A stretch of DNA of 64,000 nucleotides from CTSoil-043 sp963821235 (GCA_963821235.1 CAWGCS010000001.1:1922001-1986000); one strand, 5' to 3'. Positions 42,426 through 51,192 are shown, counted from the first letter of the stretch. Notes: generated by a model not told the origin, from the sequence alone. Numbers and translations are program-made.

Positions 42426-44752
42426 GCGCGGCCCGCACGCCGTTCGACCTGGGCGCCAGCTACACGGCCTCGCGGCTCGACGCCCGACGCGTCTCCCTGT
42501 CGCCTGCGGAGGGCTGGTCCAGCGTCCTCCTCCTGGTCCTGATGGCCGCCCTCATCGGCTGGGCCATCGACGACTCCCGCTGGGTCCTGGGCCCGCCGAC
42601 GCTCACCGACTTCCTGCCCTGGGCGGGCGCCCTGGGCGTGGTCTGGGGGTTCGCCGCGGCCAAGCTGGGGCGCGGCCGGATCGTCGCCCACGGCGTCGGG
42701 GCGATCCTGGCGACCGTCTTCCTGGTCTACGCGGTTGGGAGCCAGCTCGTGCCCGGGGAGGACCTGGGCGGGATGTACCGCGGCGTGGGGGAGATGGTCG
42801 TCTCCGCCTACCAGGACCTCGTCGTCCTCGGAAGGGCCACGACGGTGGAGGTCGCCCACTTCCTCCTCGTCCTGGGCGCGTTCATCTGGGCGACCGGCCA
42901 GTTCGCCGGCTACACGGCCTACGCCCACCGGCGGCCCCTCGCCGCGGTCGTCCTGATGGGCACGGTCCTGATCGCCAACGTGGCGATCACGATCCGCGAC
43001 CAGTTCGCCCTGCTGGTGCTGTTCGCCCTCGCGGCGCTCCTCTTCCTGGTCCGCCTTCACGTCGCCGACGAGGAGCGGACGTGGGCCCGCCACCGGATCG
43101 CGGACGCGGGCAACGCGGTCGGGCTCTCGCTGCGATCCGGCCTTACCTTCGTCGCGATCGCCCTGCTGGGGAGCCTGACCCTGACCTCGGTGGCTTCCTC
43201 GGCTCCGCTGGCGGGCGCCTGGCAGGGGCTCGACCAGCGCCTCATCGACCTCGGCACCGAGCTCGCCCGGCTCTTCCCCGCAGGCGGCCCGGGGACGCGC
43301 TTCGCGGGCGCCGTCTTCGGCGAGACGGTGACCGTGAAGGGGGAGTGGTTCTCCGACAACACGTCCATCCTGTCGATCTCGAGCGCGCCCGACGCGCCGC
43401 GCCTCAAGTGGCGGGCTGCCACCTACGACCGCCTCGTCGGCAACCAGTGGAGCCGCAGCTCGACGGAGGTCGTGGACGTCCCGGCGACGGGCGACCTGCT
43501 CGCCGGCACGAGCGACGCGACCCCGGAGGGCGTCGCCTACGCGGATGTCTCCTACGTCGTTCGGGCGTTCTCGGGCTCGCCGCGGACCCTCGTCGCGCCC
43601 GGTGTTGCCCTGCGGCTCGACCGTGACGCAAGGGTGACCCTCGTGATGGGCGGCTCGGAGTCCTGGTTCGGGGGTGCCACGGTCGAGGGCGGGCCCTCGT
43701 ACGGGGCCACCGCCCGGATTCCCGTCACCGACGACACGGTGGAAGGGGCCCTGACGGAGAACCGCCTGCGCGCCGCGGGGACCGACTACTCGGCCGAGCT
43801 CATCGCGACCTACACGGGCCTCGAGCCCGGGACGGCCGGCCAGGACGTCCGGGCCCTCCTGTCCACGATCCTCGACGCCGCCAAGCCGCGGAACCCCTAC
43901 GACACCGCGCGGGCCATCGAGTCGTACCTCCGCGACCCCAGGAACTTCACCTATGACACGAGCGTCCTCGACGTCGACTGCGGCGGGCGCGGCATCGCCG
44001 ACTGCTTCGCCGTCAGCCGGCGCGGCTACTGCGAGCACTTCGCGACGACGATGGTCGTCATGCTGCGCCTGCAGGGGATCCCGGCTCGCCTGGTCGAGGG
44101 CTACCTGCCGGGCGAGCCGGGAGCCACCCCCGGCGAGCAGGTCATCCGCAAGTCGGCCGCCCACGCCTGGGTCGAGGCCTGGTTCCCGGGCTTCGGCTGG
44201 GTCGACTTCGACCCGACCGGCGGCGTCGGCCAGCCGCAGGCGCTCCCCGCGGGACCGCCCGTGGCGACGCCGACGCCTGGCCCCAGCGGCGCGACCGGCG
44301 CCTCGCCGCGACCGACGTCCCGCCGCGGCCTCGACGAGCCGGCCGGCCCGACCGGCTCTGGGTCGACCCCGCGGACGCCCGGCATCGGCCCGATCATCGT
44401 GCTCCTCGTCCCGCTGGCCATCGCCATCCTCGCCCTCGTCGCGGTCTGGGTCCGGCGACGCCTCGGACGCCCGGTCCAGCCGGAGATCGTGTACCGCAGC
44501 GTGGTCGCCATGGCCGGCCGCCTCGGACACCCGCGCCGGCCGACCCAGACGGTCTACGAGTACCTGGGCACCCTCGGCGACGCGGTCCCGTCGGCGCGCC
44601 CGGAGCTCCAGCTGGTCGCCCGCTCCACGGTCGAGACGGCCTACGGGCGGCGGCGCCTCTCGCCCGACCGGCTGGCCGCCCTCGGGGCGGCCCAGCGGCG
44701 CCTGCGGCTGGCCCTCCTGCGCCTGCTCGTCCGGCGCGGCGGGAAGCGGTAG
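42422..44752 (+). CDS. Multi-spanning membrane protein with extracytoplasmic transglutaminase-like domain (DUF3488-TGase)
   Basis: The 776-residue protein starts with six or seven membrane helices (about 30-260; DUF3488 type). A large outside domain contains the transglutaminase core with Cys537 (RRGYCEHFATTM), His581 (AAHAWVEAWF) and Asp597 (WVDFDPT). A Pro/Thr/Gly linker, a further helix (about 655-680) and a C-terminal DUF4129-like tail follow. The triad is intact, so it may act as a protease or crosslinking enzyme at the cell surface. It is the third gene of the MoxR-DUF58-TGase set. Confidence 0.9.
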   Translation: MSAARTPFDLGASYTASRLDARRVSLSPAEGWSSVLLLVLMAALIGWAIDDSRWVLGPPTLTDFLPWAGALGVVWGFAAAKLGRGRIVAHGVGAILATVFLVYAVGSQLVPGEDLGGMYRGVGEMVVSAYQDLVVLGRATTVEVAHFLLVLGAFIWATGQFAGYTAYAHRRPLAAVVLMGTVLIANVAITIRDQFALLVLFALAALLFLVRLHVADEERTWARHRIADAGNAVGLSLRSGLTFVAIALLGSLTLTSVASSAPLAGAWQGLDQRLIDLGTELARLFPAGGPGTRFAGAVFGETVTVKGEWFSDNTSILSISSAPDAPRLKWRAATYDRLVGNQWSRSSTEVVDVPATGDLLAGTSDATPEGVAYADVSYVVRAFSGSPRTLVAPGVALRLDRDARVTLVMGGSESWFGGATVEGGPSYGATARIPVTDDTVEGALTENRLRAAGTDYSAELIATYTGLEPGTAGQDVRALLSTILDAAKPRNPYDTARAIESYLRDPRNFTYDTSVLDVDCGGRGIADCFAVSRRGYCEHFATTMVVMLRLQGIPARLVEGYLPGEPGATPGEQVIRKSAAHAWVEAWFPGFGWVDFDPTGGVGQPQALPAGPPVATPTPGPSGATGASPRPTSRRGLDEPAGPTGSGSTPRTPGIGPIIVLLVPLAIAILALVAVWVRRRLGRPVQPEIVYRSVVAMAGRLGHPRRPTQTVYEYLGTLGDAVPSARPELQLVARSTVETAYGRRRLSPDRLAALGAAQRRLRLALLRLLVRRGGKR

Positions 44753-44777
44753 GCCCCCGGGATCTCGAACGGGCGAC

Positions 44778-45659
44778 CTACAGCGCGCCGGTCCGCGCCC
44801 GTTCGGCTGCGGCGTCCTCCTCGGCACGGGTCGCCTCGGAGGCCTCGAGCTCGAGGGGGGCGAGGTGCTCGGTCCGGTTCCAGGCGCGGAGAATCGTCCG
44901 GCCGTTGCGGATGTCGAGGACGGCGATCCCGGTGGTGGCCTGGGTGAAGGTCCAGAAGCGGTCGAGAGGCAGGCCGAGGAGGGCCAGGAGGGCGACCTTG
45001 AAGGCCCCGTCGTGGCCGACGAGGATGCTCCACGGCCCGCGGTGGGGGTCGTAGTACGACGGCGTGCCGGCAGGCCCCGGGCCACCCGCCGCGGCGAGCT
45101 CGTCCAGCACCCGGTCGAGCGCCGCCCGGACCCGCCGGTCGACCTCGGGGAGCGGCTCGCCGCCCGGGGCGTGGACGCCGACCGGATCCCGTCGCCAGCC
45201 GGCGATCTCCGCCCCATAGCGGGCCTCCACTTCGTGCTGGAAGAGGCCCTCCCAGGCACCCTGGGCGATCTCTGCGAGCCCGGGATCCGGGCGGAGCGGC
45301 GGCACGGCGCGGCCGGCCGCCGCGAATGCCGCCGCCACCGCCTCGGCGGTCTGCCGGGTGCGCGCCAGGGGCGAGTGGACGAGCGCGACCGGCTCGCCGT
45401 CCGGGACGGGCAGGCGCGGCGGAGCGTCAGGGGCGGCCAGACGCCCACCCGCGAGGGCGGCCTGCCTGCGGCCCAACGGCGAGAGCGGCGTGTCGCCCTG
45501 GCCCTGGAAGCGGCCCTCCGCGAGCCACTCCGACTGGCCGTGGCGGAGGAGGACGAGCGTGGCGGCGAGGCTCGCCGGGACGGCCAGCGGTGCGGGCGCG
45601 GCCGCGCCGCTGCCGGACGGCCGGTCGCCGCCCGGCGCGAGCCCCGCGGGCTCTGTCAC
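44778..45659 (-). CDS. Histidine-phosphatase-superfamily enzyme, likely metal-independent phosphoserine phosphatase
   Basis: The 293-residue protein contains the RHG motif LVLLRHGQSEW with phospho-acceptor His40, a second catalytic region LVGHDGAFK, and R-T/H residues in the HSPLARTRQTAE segment. It belongs to the phosphoglycerate-mutase-like histidine phosphatases. In Hydrogenobacter and Chloroflexus, enzymes of this superfamily serve as phosphoserine phosphatases. Because this gene overlaps serA by 4 bases (GTGA), the same role is likely here. Adenosylcobalamin/alpha-ribazole phosphatase is the main alternative. N- and C-terminal extensions are Ala-rich. Confidence 0.75.
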   Translation of the reverse strand: MTEPAGLAPGGDRPSGSGAAAPAPLAVPASLAATLVLLRHGQSEWLAEGRFQGQGDTPLSPLGRRQAALAGGRLAAPDAPPRLPVPDGEPVALVHSPLARTRQTAEAVAAAFAAAGRAVPPLRPDPGLAEIAQGAWEGLFQHEVEARYGAEIAGWRRDPVGVHAPGGEPLPEVDRRVRAALDRVLDELAAAGGPGPAGTPSYYDPHRGPWSILVGHDGAFKVALLALLGLPLDRFWTFTQATTGIAVLDIRNGRTILRAWNRTEHLAPLELEASEATRAEEDAAAERARTGAL

Positions 45660-47245
45660 CCGGCCGGCTCCAGGTCGATGACCCACTGGTCGAGGACGCC
45701 GTCGACCGCCCGGATCGCCGCCTCCGTCTCGGCCGGGACCGGGTCGTCGAGGGCCAGGAACATCACCGCGTCGCTGCGCGGCGCCGAGCGGCCCAGGTGC
45801 ATCGCGCTGATGTTCACGTCGGCCGATCCGAGGAGGCTGCCGACCCGCCCGATCATCCCGGGCCTGTCCGTGTGGGTCGAGATGAGCATCCACGGCGCGG
45901 GGGCCACGTCCAGCCAGTAGCCGTCGAGCCGGACGAAGCGCGGCTCGCCGTTGGCCAGCGTCCCGGCGACCGTGCGCAGCGTGCCGTCCACCGTCTCGCC
46001 GGAGATCGTGACGAGGGTCGCGAAGGCGCCCGCGTCGGGGGTCTTGCGCTCGACGACGGTGATCCCTCGGCTCTTGGCGAGGGTGGCCGCGTTGACGAGG
46101 TTGACCCGCTCGTTCGTCGCGTCGCGGAGGAGGCCCCGCAGGACGGCGGCCTGGAGCGGCGAGACGTCGTGGACGGCCAGCTCGCCGGCGACCTCCAGGG
46201 TCACCGTCCGGGCGCCGCCCCGTGAGTACTGCACGAAGAAGCGACCCAGCATCTCGGCGAGGGGCAGGTACGGTGCGATCGCGCGGGCGGTCTCGGGGGT
46301 GAGCAGCGGGGCGTTCACGGCGTAGCGTGCCGGGCGGCCGTCCAGGATGTCGAGGACCTGCTGCGAGGCCTCCTCGGCGACGGCCACCTGGGCCTCGGCC
46401 GTCGAGGCGCCCAGGTGCGGCGTCAGGACGGTGTGCGGCGCGCCCAGGAGCGGGTTGTCGGCGGCCGGGGGTTCGCTGGAGTAGACGTCGATCCCGGCGC
46501 CCGCGATCGTGCCCGCCCGGAGGGCCTCGGCCAGGGCGGCCTCGTCGACGACGCCGCCGCGGGCGACGTTGAGGAGGAACGCAGTCGGCTTCATGCGGGC
46601 CAGCTGGGCGGCTCCGATCATGCCCGCCGTCGCCTTCGTCTTGGGGACGTGAAGGGTGACGACGTCGCTCCGCTCGAGGAGCTCGTCGAACGAGACGAGC
46701 TCGATGCCGTGATTGGCGGCGGCCTCGACCGTCACGTACGGGTCGCTGCCGAGGACCGCCATCTCCATGGCCCGAGCGCGGTCGGCGATCGCACCGCCGA
46801 TCTTGCCGATGCCGACGATGCCGAGGGTCTTGCCACGCAGCTCGACGCCGGTGAAGGCGCTCCGCTTCCACTCGCCGCGCCGGATCGAGGCGTCGGCGGC
46901 CGCGATCCGGCGGGCGAGGGCGAAGAGGAGGGCGATCGTGTGCTCGGCGGCCGCGATCGTGTTGCCGGTCGGCGCGTTGACGACCGTGATGCCGGCATGG
47001 GTGGCGGCGTCGAGGTCGACGTTGTCGACGCCGACGCCGGCCCGCCCGATGACCGAGAGGCGCGTCCCGGCCGCGATCATGGCGGCGTCGACCTTGACCT
47101 GGCTGCGGACGAGGAGGGCGTCGTACTCGGGCAGGATCGCCCGGTACTCCTCCGGGCTCAGCCCGATCCGCTCGTCGACGTCGTGGTGCTGGCGGAGGAG
47201 CTCGACCCCGGACGGGGCGAGCGGTTCGGCGACCAGGATCTTCAT
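45656..47245 (-). CDS. serA: D-3-phosphoglycerate dehydrogenase, long form with ACT domain
   Basis: The 529-residue protein matches long-type SerA. It has a substrate and NAD-binding core with GIVGIGKIGGAIADRA (Rossmann Gly motif), the catalytic Arg/Glu/His region (NVARGGVVDE, PHLGASTAEAQ), the intervening ASB domain (about 315-450) and a C-terminal ACT domain that usually binds serine (MLISTHTDRPGMIGRVG). It oxidises 3-phosphoglycerate in the first step of serine synthesis. Both ends overlap the neighbours by 4 bases, so aminotransferase, SerA and phosphatase are made together. Confidence 0.95.
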   Translation of the reverse strand: MKILVAEPLAPSGVELLRQHHDVDERIGLSPEEYRAILPEYDALLVRSQVKVDAAMIAAGTRLSVIGRAGVGVDNVDLDAATHAGITVVNAPTGNTIAAAEHTIALLFALARRIAAADASIRRGEWKRSAFTGVELRGKTLGIVGIGKIGGAIADRARAMEMAVLGSDPYVTVEAAANHGIELVSFDELLERSDVVTLHVPKTKATAGMIGAAQLARMKPTAFLLNVARGGVVDEAALAEALRAGTIAGAGIDVYSSEPPAADNPLLGAPHTVLTPHLGASTAEAQVAVAEEASQQVLDILDGRPARYAVNAPLLTPETARAIAPYLPLAEMLGRFFVQYSRGGARTVTLEVAGELAVHDVSPLQAAVLRGLLRDATNERVNLVNAATLAKSRGITVVERKTPDAGAFATLVTISGETVDGTLRTVAGTLANGEPRFVRLDGYWLDVAPAPWMLISTHTDRPGMIGRVGSLLGSADVNISAMHLGRSAPRSDAVMFLALDDPVPAETEAAIRAVDGVLDQWVIDLEPAG

Positions 47246-48444
47246 GCCCGGGCCCCGGCCGCGACCGCGGCCTCGTCCGCCAGGGGAGTGCCGAGGGCGA
47301 CGAGGGCCGCCCGCTGGGCGGCCGCGACGGCCGCTCCCGGCGCCACCGCTCGTCCGACGCGCAGCGATGCCTCCTCCATGGCGGCGACGGCCCCGATCAC
47401 GTCCTCGACCTCGACCGAGCCGAGGTGCCCGACCCGGAAGATCCTGCCCTTCAGCTTGCCCTGGCCGCCGGCGAGGACCAGGCCCCGCTTCTTGAGCTCG
47501 CCGTTGAAGGCCTTCCAGTCGAGGTCGGCGGGCACCCAGGCGGCGGTCACCGTCTGGGAGGCATAGGCCGGGTCCGCCAGGAGCTCGAAGCCCAGGGCGG
47601 TGAGGCCGGCCCGCACCGCGGCGGCGCAGGCGGCGTGGCGGGCGAAGACGCCGGCCGGCGTCTCCTCCTCCATGAGGCGGAGGCCCTCGTCCACCTGGTA
47701 CATCACGGCGACGGCGGGCGTCCACGGCGTCTGGCCCGTCGCCGCGCTCTCGCGGGCCCGTCGCAGGTCGAAGTAGAAGCGCGGCATCCGCGCCGTCTCC
47801 ATCGCCGCCCAGGCGCGCTCGGCGACGGCGGCGAAGGTCATGCCGGGCGCCGCCATCCAGGCCTTCTGCGAGCCGGTCACGACGAGATCGAGGCCCCAGG
47901 CGTCCATCTCGAAGGGGACGGCGCCGAGGGCGCTGATGGCGTCGACGACGATGAGGGCGTCGGGGGCGACCTCCCGGATCGCGGCGGCCAGCTCCGGGAC
48001 CGGGTTGGTGACCCCGGTGGAGGTCTCGTTGTGGGTCAGGAGGACGGCCATGACACCGCGCTCCTCCAGGAGGGCGGCGCGGACAGCCGCCGGCGTCGCC
48101 GCCTGCCCCCATTCGACCTCGAGGCGCCGGACGTCGGCGCCGTAGACCTCGGCGACCTTGGCGAAGCGGTCGCCGAAGGCGCCCACGGTGACGGCCAGCA
48201 CCCGATCGCCGGGGGAGAGGACGTTGACGACGGCCGCCTCCAGGGCGCCGGTCCCGGCTGCGGTGATGAGGAGGAGCTCGCCCTCCGTGCCGAAGAACGG
48301 ACGCATCCGGCGGACGATCCGCTCCATCATCGCCGCGAACTCGGGACCGCGGTGGTTGACCATCTGGCGACCACCGGCGGCCATGACGGTCGGAGGGAGG
48401 GCCGTCGGGCCCGGGATGCGGAGGTTCTGCTCGAAGCGGGGCAC
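47242..48444 (-). CDS. Class V aminotransferase (serine/alanine-glyoxylate or SerC-like)
   Basis: A 400-residue fold-type I enzyme with the cofactor region TAAGTGALEAAV, VDAISALGAVPFEMD and the Schiff-base Lys in VTGSQKAWMAAPG. It matches the small-subunit alanine/serine-glyoxylate aminotransferase family. In several bacteria and archaea without classical SerC, members of this family next to serA convert phosphohydroxypyruvate to phosphoserine, and context favours that here. The GTG start has AGGAGG 8 bases upstream. It is the first gene of the operon and overlaps serA by 4 bases. Confidence 0.85.
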   Translation of the reverse strand: MPRFEQNLRIPGPTALPPTVMAAGGRQMVNHRGPEFAAMMERIVRRMRPFFGTEGELLLITAAGTGALEAAVVNVLSPGDRVLAVTVGAFGDRFAKVAEVYGADVRRLEVEWGQAATPAAVRAALLEERGVMAVLLTHNETSTGVTNPVPELAAAIREVAPDALIVVDAISALGAVPFEMDAWGLDLVVTGSQKAWMAAPGMTFAAVAERAWAAMETARMPRFYFDLRRARESAATGQTPWTPAVAVMYQVDEGLRLMEEETPAGVFARHAACAAAVRAGLTALGFELLADPAYASQTVTAAWVPADLDWKAFNGELKKRGLVLAGGQGKLKGRIFRVGHLGSVEVEDVIGAVAAMEEASLRVGRAVAPGAAVAAAQRAALVALGTPLADEAAVAAGARA

Positions 48445-48519
48445 GGGTTCGGCCTCCTGGTGCGTCGCTCGGATCGTGCATCGCCTGGCGCGTCCGGGAG
48501 CGGGCGCGTCGGGAAGGGG

Positions 48520-48525
48520 AGCGTA
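48520..48525 (-). promoter_or_regulatory. -10 element (TACGCT) of the serine operon
   Basis: TACGCT on the minus strand lies in the 125-base divergent gap and gives a leader of about 70 bases to the GTG at 48444. No -35 is clear. Confidence 0.3.
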
Positions 48526-48554
48526 GGGGAGGGACCGCCATCCGTCCAGCGTGG

Positions 48555-48571
48555 TATATATGTCGGCATAT
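48555..48571 (+). promoter_or_regulatory. -10 (TATATA) and overlapping palindrome of the RHH-PIN module
   Basis: TATATA (48555-48560) lies 9 bases before the antitoxin ATG, and ATATG-TCGG-CATAT (48558-48571) is a perfect inverted repeat reaching into the start codon. RHH antitoxins commonly bind such short repeats to repress their own gene. No Shine-Dalgarno sequence is present, so the mRNA is probably leaderless. Confidence 0.55.
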
Positions 48572-48830
48572 GACCACCCTCAAGCGGACGACCATCCTGG
48601 CCGACCCGGACCTGCTCGACCGCCTCGACCGGCACGCTCGCCAGGCCCGCATGACGAAGACTGCGGTGATCGCGGCGGCCCTGGAGGCCTACCTCGAAGC
48701 CCACGGCGGCCCGCCGGTCCTGCCCTTCGTGGGGATCGGCCGCAGCGCCCACGGCCGCCTCTCCCTCGACGCCCGACGCATCGCCAGCCGCGAGCTTGGG
48801 ACCCGCCGCCGGCCGGCGGGCGAGGGCTAG
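48570..48830 (+). CDS. Ribbon-helix-helix antitoxin (VapB-like)
   Basis: An 86-residue protein with an N-terminal MetJ/Arc-type RHH fold: the strand LKRTTILADPDLLDRLDRHARQ leads into helices (MTKTAVIAAALEAYLEAH). The C-terminal 35 residues are Gly/Arg-rich and would wrap the toxin. A PIN-domain toxin gene follows 11 bases later. It should neutralise that RNase and repress the operon through the palindrome overlapping its start codon. Confidence 0.85.
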   Translation: MTTLKRTTILADPDLLDRLDRHARQARMTKTAVIAAALEAYLEAHGGPPVLPFVGIGRSAHGRLSLDARRIASRELGTRRRPAGEG

Positions 48831-48841
48831 GGAGGGACGGC

Positions 48842-49264
48842 GTGGCGGTCCTCCTCGACGCGTCGGCGATCCTCGCCGCTGCCGACGCCGCGGACCTCAA
48901 CCACGAGCCCGCCCGGGCCTGGTTCGGGCGGGTGGACGAGCCGCTCCTCATCGGCGCACTGACGCTCGCCGAGGCCGACCACGTCCTCCAGCGCGAGCTG
49001 GGGCCGGCCGCAGCGCTGGCCCTGCTCGCCTCGGTCACCTCGGGGGCCGTGCGGGTGGTCGCCCCGACGGCGGCGGACATGGAACGGGCGGCCGCCCTGA
49101 TGGCCGCCGCTGCTGAGCACGCGCCCAGCCTGGCGGATGCCCTCCTGATCGCGGCGGCCGAGCGGCTGGGCGTCCGCCGGGTCGCGACCTTCGACCGCCG
49201 CCCGCTGGCCGTCCTCATCCCGCGTGGGCCGCGCGGCGAGCGGCTGCTCGACCTGGAGCCGTAG
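48842..49264 (+). CDS. PIN-domain RNase toxin (VapC-like)
   Basis: The 140-residue protein has the four acidic residues of a PIN nuclease: Asp6 (LLDASAI), Glu44 (LTLAEAD), Asp99 (LADALL) and Asp118 (TFDRR). The length is typical of VapC. The GTG start has GGGAGGGA upstream. These toxins cleave tRNA or rRNA when the antitoxin is lost. The pair lies between the divergent serine operon and rarA, with no sign of a mobile element. Confidence 0.88.
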   Translation: MAVLLDASAILAAADAADLNHEPARAWFGRVDEPLLIGALTLAEADHVLQRELGPAAALALLASVTSGAVRVVAPTAADMERAAALMAAAAEHAPSLADALLIAAAERLGVRRVATFDRRPLAVLIPRGPRGERLLDLEP

Positions 49265-49272
49265 CCGGCGCG

Positions 49273-49278
49273 TACCAT
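49273..49278 (+). promoter_or_regulatory. -10 element (TACCAT) of rarA
   Basis: TACCAT ends 6 bases before the GTG start at 49285 with no ribosome site between, which predicts a leaderless transcript. Confidence 0.5.
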
Positions 49279-49284
49279 GCGGGC

Positions 49285-50553
49285 GTGCCCGCTCGACGCC
49301 CGGCCGGCCGGGCCCCCGACCCGCTGTTCACGCCGCCGCCCGAGCTGACCCCGCTTGCCGCCCGGATGCGCCCACGCACGATCGACGAGGTCGTGGGACA
49401 GGCACACCTGATCGGGCCGGCCGCGCCGCTGCGCCGTCTCGTGGAGGGGCGCCGCCTGCCGTCCATGATCCTCTGGGGGCCGCCGGGGTCGGGCAAGACG
49501 ACGATCGGACGGCTCCTCGCCGAGGCGGTGGGAGCCCGCTTCGAGCAGCTCAACACGACCATGGACGGTGTGGCGGCCTTGCGCGACGTCGTGGCCGAGG
49601 CCCGCACGGAGGCCGCCTTCCGGGGAGCCACGACCGTGGTCCTCCTCGACGAGCTGCACCGCTACTCGAAAGCCCAGCAGGACGCCCTCCTCCCGCACGT
49701 GGAGGCGGGCACGATCGTCCTCGTCGGGGCCACCACGGAGCCACCCTTCGGCGGCGGGATCACCCGGCCGCTGCTCTCCCGCCTGCGGGTCTTCCGGCTG
49801 GAGCCGCTGGGCGAGGCGGAGCTTCGCGAGATCGCCGACCGGGCCCTGCGCGACCCCGAGCGGGGCCTCGGCGGCAGCGTCGAGCTCGACGAGGTGGGCC
49901 TGCGCCAGCTGATCGGCTACGCCTCAGGCGACGCGCGACGGCTGCTGGGGATCCTGGAGACGGCCGTGTCGCTGGCCGCGGCCGACGGTCGGTCGGCCCT
50001 CGACCCGTCCGACGTCGCCCGGGCCGCTCAGTCGGCCACCCTTGACTATGATCGCTCCGGCGTGATCAGCGCCTTCATCAAGAGCATCCGGGGAAGCCAC
50101 CCCGACGCCGCCCTCTACTGGCTGGCCACCGCCCTGGAGGCCGGCGAGGATCCCCGCTACCTCGCCAGGCGCCTGGTGGTCAGCGCCAGCGAGGACGTCG
50201 GCACCGCCGAGCCGCGCGGCCTGCCCCTCGCCATCGCCGCCCTGGAGGCGGTCGAGAAGATCGGCGCCGAGACGAACGACGAGGGCCTCTACGCGCTCGC
50301 CCAGGCGACCGTCTTCCTGGCCGAGGCGCCCAAGGACGCCGCCGCGGGGCGGGCCTTCTTCGCCGCCCGCGACGCGGTCCGGGGAGAGGGGAGCCGCCCC
50401 GTCCCGTCGCACCTCCGCCCCGCCGCTCGGACTTATCGCAACCCGCACGACGACCCGGCCGGGGCCGGCGATCAGGCCTACCTGCCGCGGGGCCTGGAGG
50501 GGCGACGCTTCCTGCCCAGGCGCGCCGGAGGAGCCGGCGAGCGCAGCGAGTGA
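49285..50553 (+). CDS. rarA: RarA/MgsA-type replication-associated recombination ATPase
   Basis: A 422-residue clamp-loader-like AAA+ protein. It has Walker A GPPGSGKT, Walker B VVLLDELHR (the more usual form is DEIHR), sensor 1 GATTEPPFGG, and the C-terminal domain with DYDRSGVISAFIKSIRGSHPDAALYW and RRLVVSASEDVG, the hallmark of RarA/Mgs1. It acts at stalled replication forks and tetramerises. The GTG start follows a -10 at 6 bases, so it is probably leaderless. Its end converges with a small minus-strand membrane protein gene. Confidence 0.93.
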   Translation: MPARRPAGRAPDPLFTPPPELTPLAARMRPRTIDEVVGQAHLIGPAAPLRRLVEGRRLPSMILWGPPGSGKTTIGRLLAEAVGARFEQLNTTMDGVAALRDVVAEARTEAAFRGATTVVLLDELHRYSKAQQDALLPHVEAGTIVLVGATTEPPFGGGITRPLLSRLRVFRLEPLGEAELREIADRALRDPERGLGGSVELDEVGLRQLIGYASGDARRLLGILETAVSLAAADGRSALDPSDVARAAQSATLDYDRSGVISAFIKSIRGSHPDAALYWLATALEAGEDPRYLARRLVVSASEDVGTAEPRGLPLAIAALEAVEKIGAETNDEGLYALAQATVFLAEAPKDAAAGRAFFAARDAVRGEGSRPVPSHLRPAARTYRNPHDDPAGAGDQAYLPRGLEGRRFLPRRAGGAGERSE

Positions 50554-50597
50554 GACTCGGGAGGGCAGTGGAGTTCGCTGGGCGGGGCCTGGCGAGG

Positions 50598-51005
50598 CTA
50601 GAGGGTGACGAGCCCGCTCACTCCGATGACCAGCCAGCTGACCAGGAGGATGCCGAAGATCCCGGCGAAGACGACGGCGATCCGACGCAGGTCGCGGACG
50701 ACGTAGCGGTACTCGTCCTCGGCCACGGCCGTCAGGGAGCCGACCGGGCGAGGCCGGGCGGTGGAGGCTGCCCCGGGCCGACGGCGATCGCGGCCGCGCG
50801 ACATCGATTCGGTCGCCGTCCGCTCCTCGGCCACGATCTGCGCCTCGAGCTCGGCGGCTCGCTCCAGCTCGTCGCTGCTCAGGCTCGCGGCCGGGCGAGC
50901 CGGGGCGGCCGGCCTGCTGGCCGGGGTGGGTGCCGCCGGGCGGCTGCCGCGCTGGAGGGGGGCGCGCTGGCCGGGTCGCGCGCCGCCGCGCTGCCGCTTC
51001 GCCAT
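50598..51005 (-). CDS. Hypothetical protein with C-terminal membrane helix
   Basis: The 135-residue product has a basic, Pro/Ala-rich N-terminus (1-45), a Glu-rich middle (about 46-70) and one C-terminal hydrophobic helix (about 112-133), so it looks tail-anchored with the N-terminus in the cytoplasm. A TATCCT -10 lies upstream. I do not recognise it and suggest no role. Confidence 0.6.
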   Translation of the reverse strand: MAKRQRGGARPGQRAPLQRGSRPAAPTPASRPAAPARPAASLSSDELERAAELEAQIVAEERTATESMSRGRDRRRPGAASTARPRPVGSLTAVAEDEYRYVVRDLRRIAVVFAGIFGILLVSWLVIGVSGLVTL

Positions 51006-51056
51006 GGGTCTCGTGGTCTCCTCGTCGTGGGCCGGACGTGATCGCCGCCGCGCGGA

Positions 51057-51062
51057 AGGATA
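51057..51062 (-). promoter_or_regulatory. -10 element (TATCCT) of the tail-anchored protein gene
   Basis: TATCCT on the minus strand gives a leader of about 45 bases containing GAGGAGA before ATG 51005. The 187-base divergent gap holds this and the plus-strand element at 51165. Confidence 0.4.
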
Positions 51063-51164
51063 CGCCAGATGCCGGGCGCGGGTCGGGGTCGGCGGGCCTC
51101 GGCGGGCGTGCGGGCCGGCGTGCCGGGACCGCGCCGCCCGAAGTCCGGGGTGATCGGCCCCTGC

Positions 51165-51170
51165 TAGACT
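51165..51170 (+). promoter_or_regulatory. Extended -10 element (TGCTAGACT) of the DUF4446 gene
   Basis: TGC followed by TAGACT, an extended -10, 22 bases before GTG 51193. The short leader carries GGAGG. Confidence 0.45.
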
Positions 51171-51192
51171 CGGACCATCCAGCGGAGGACCA

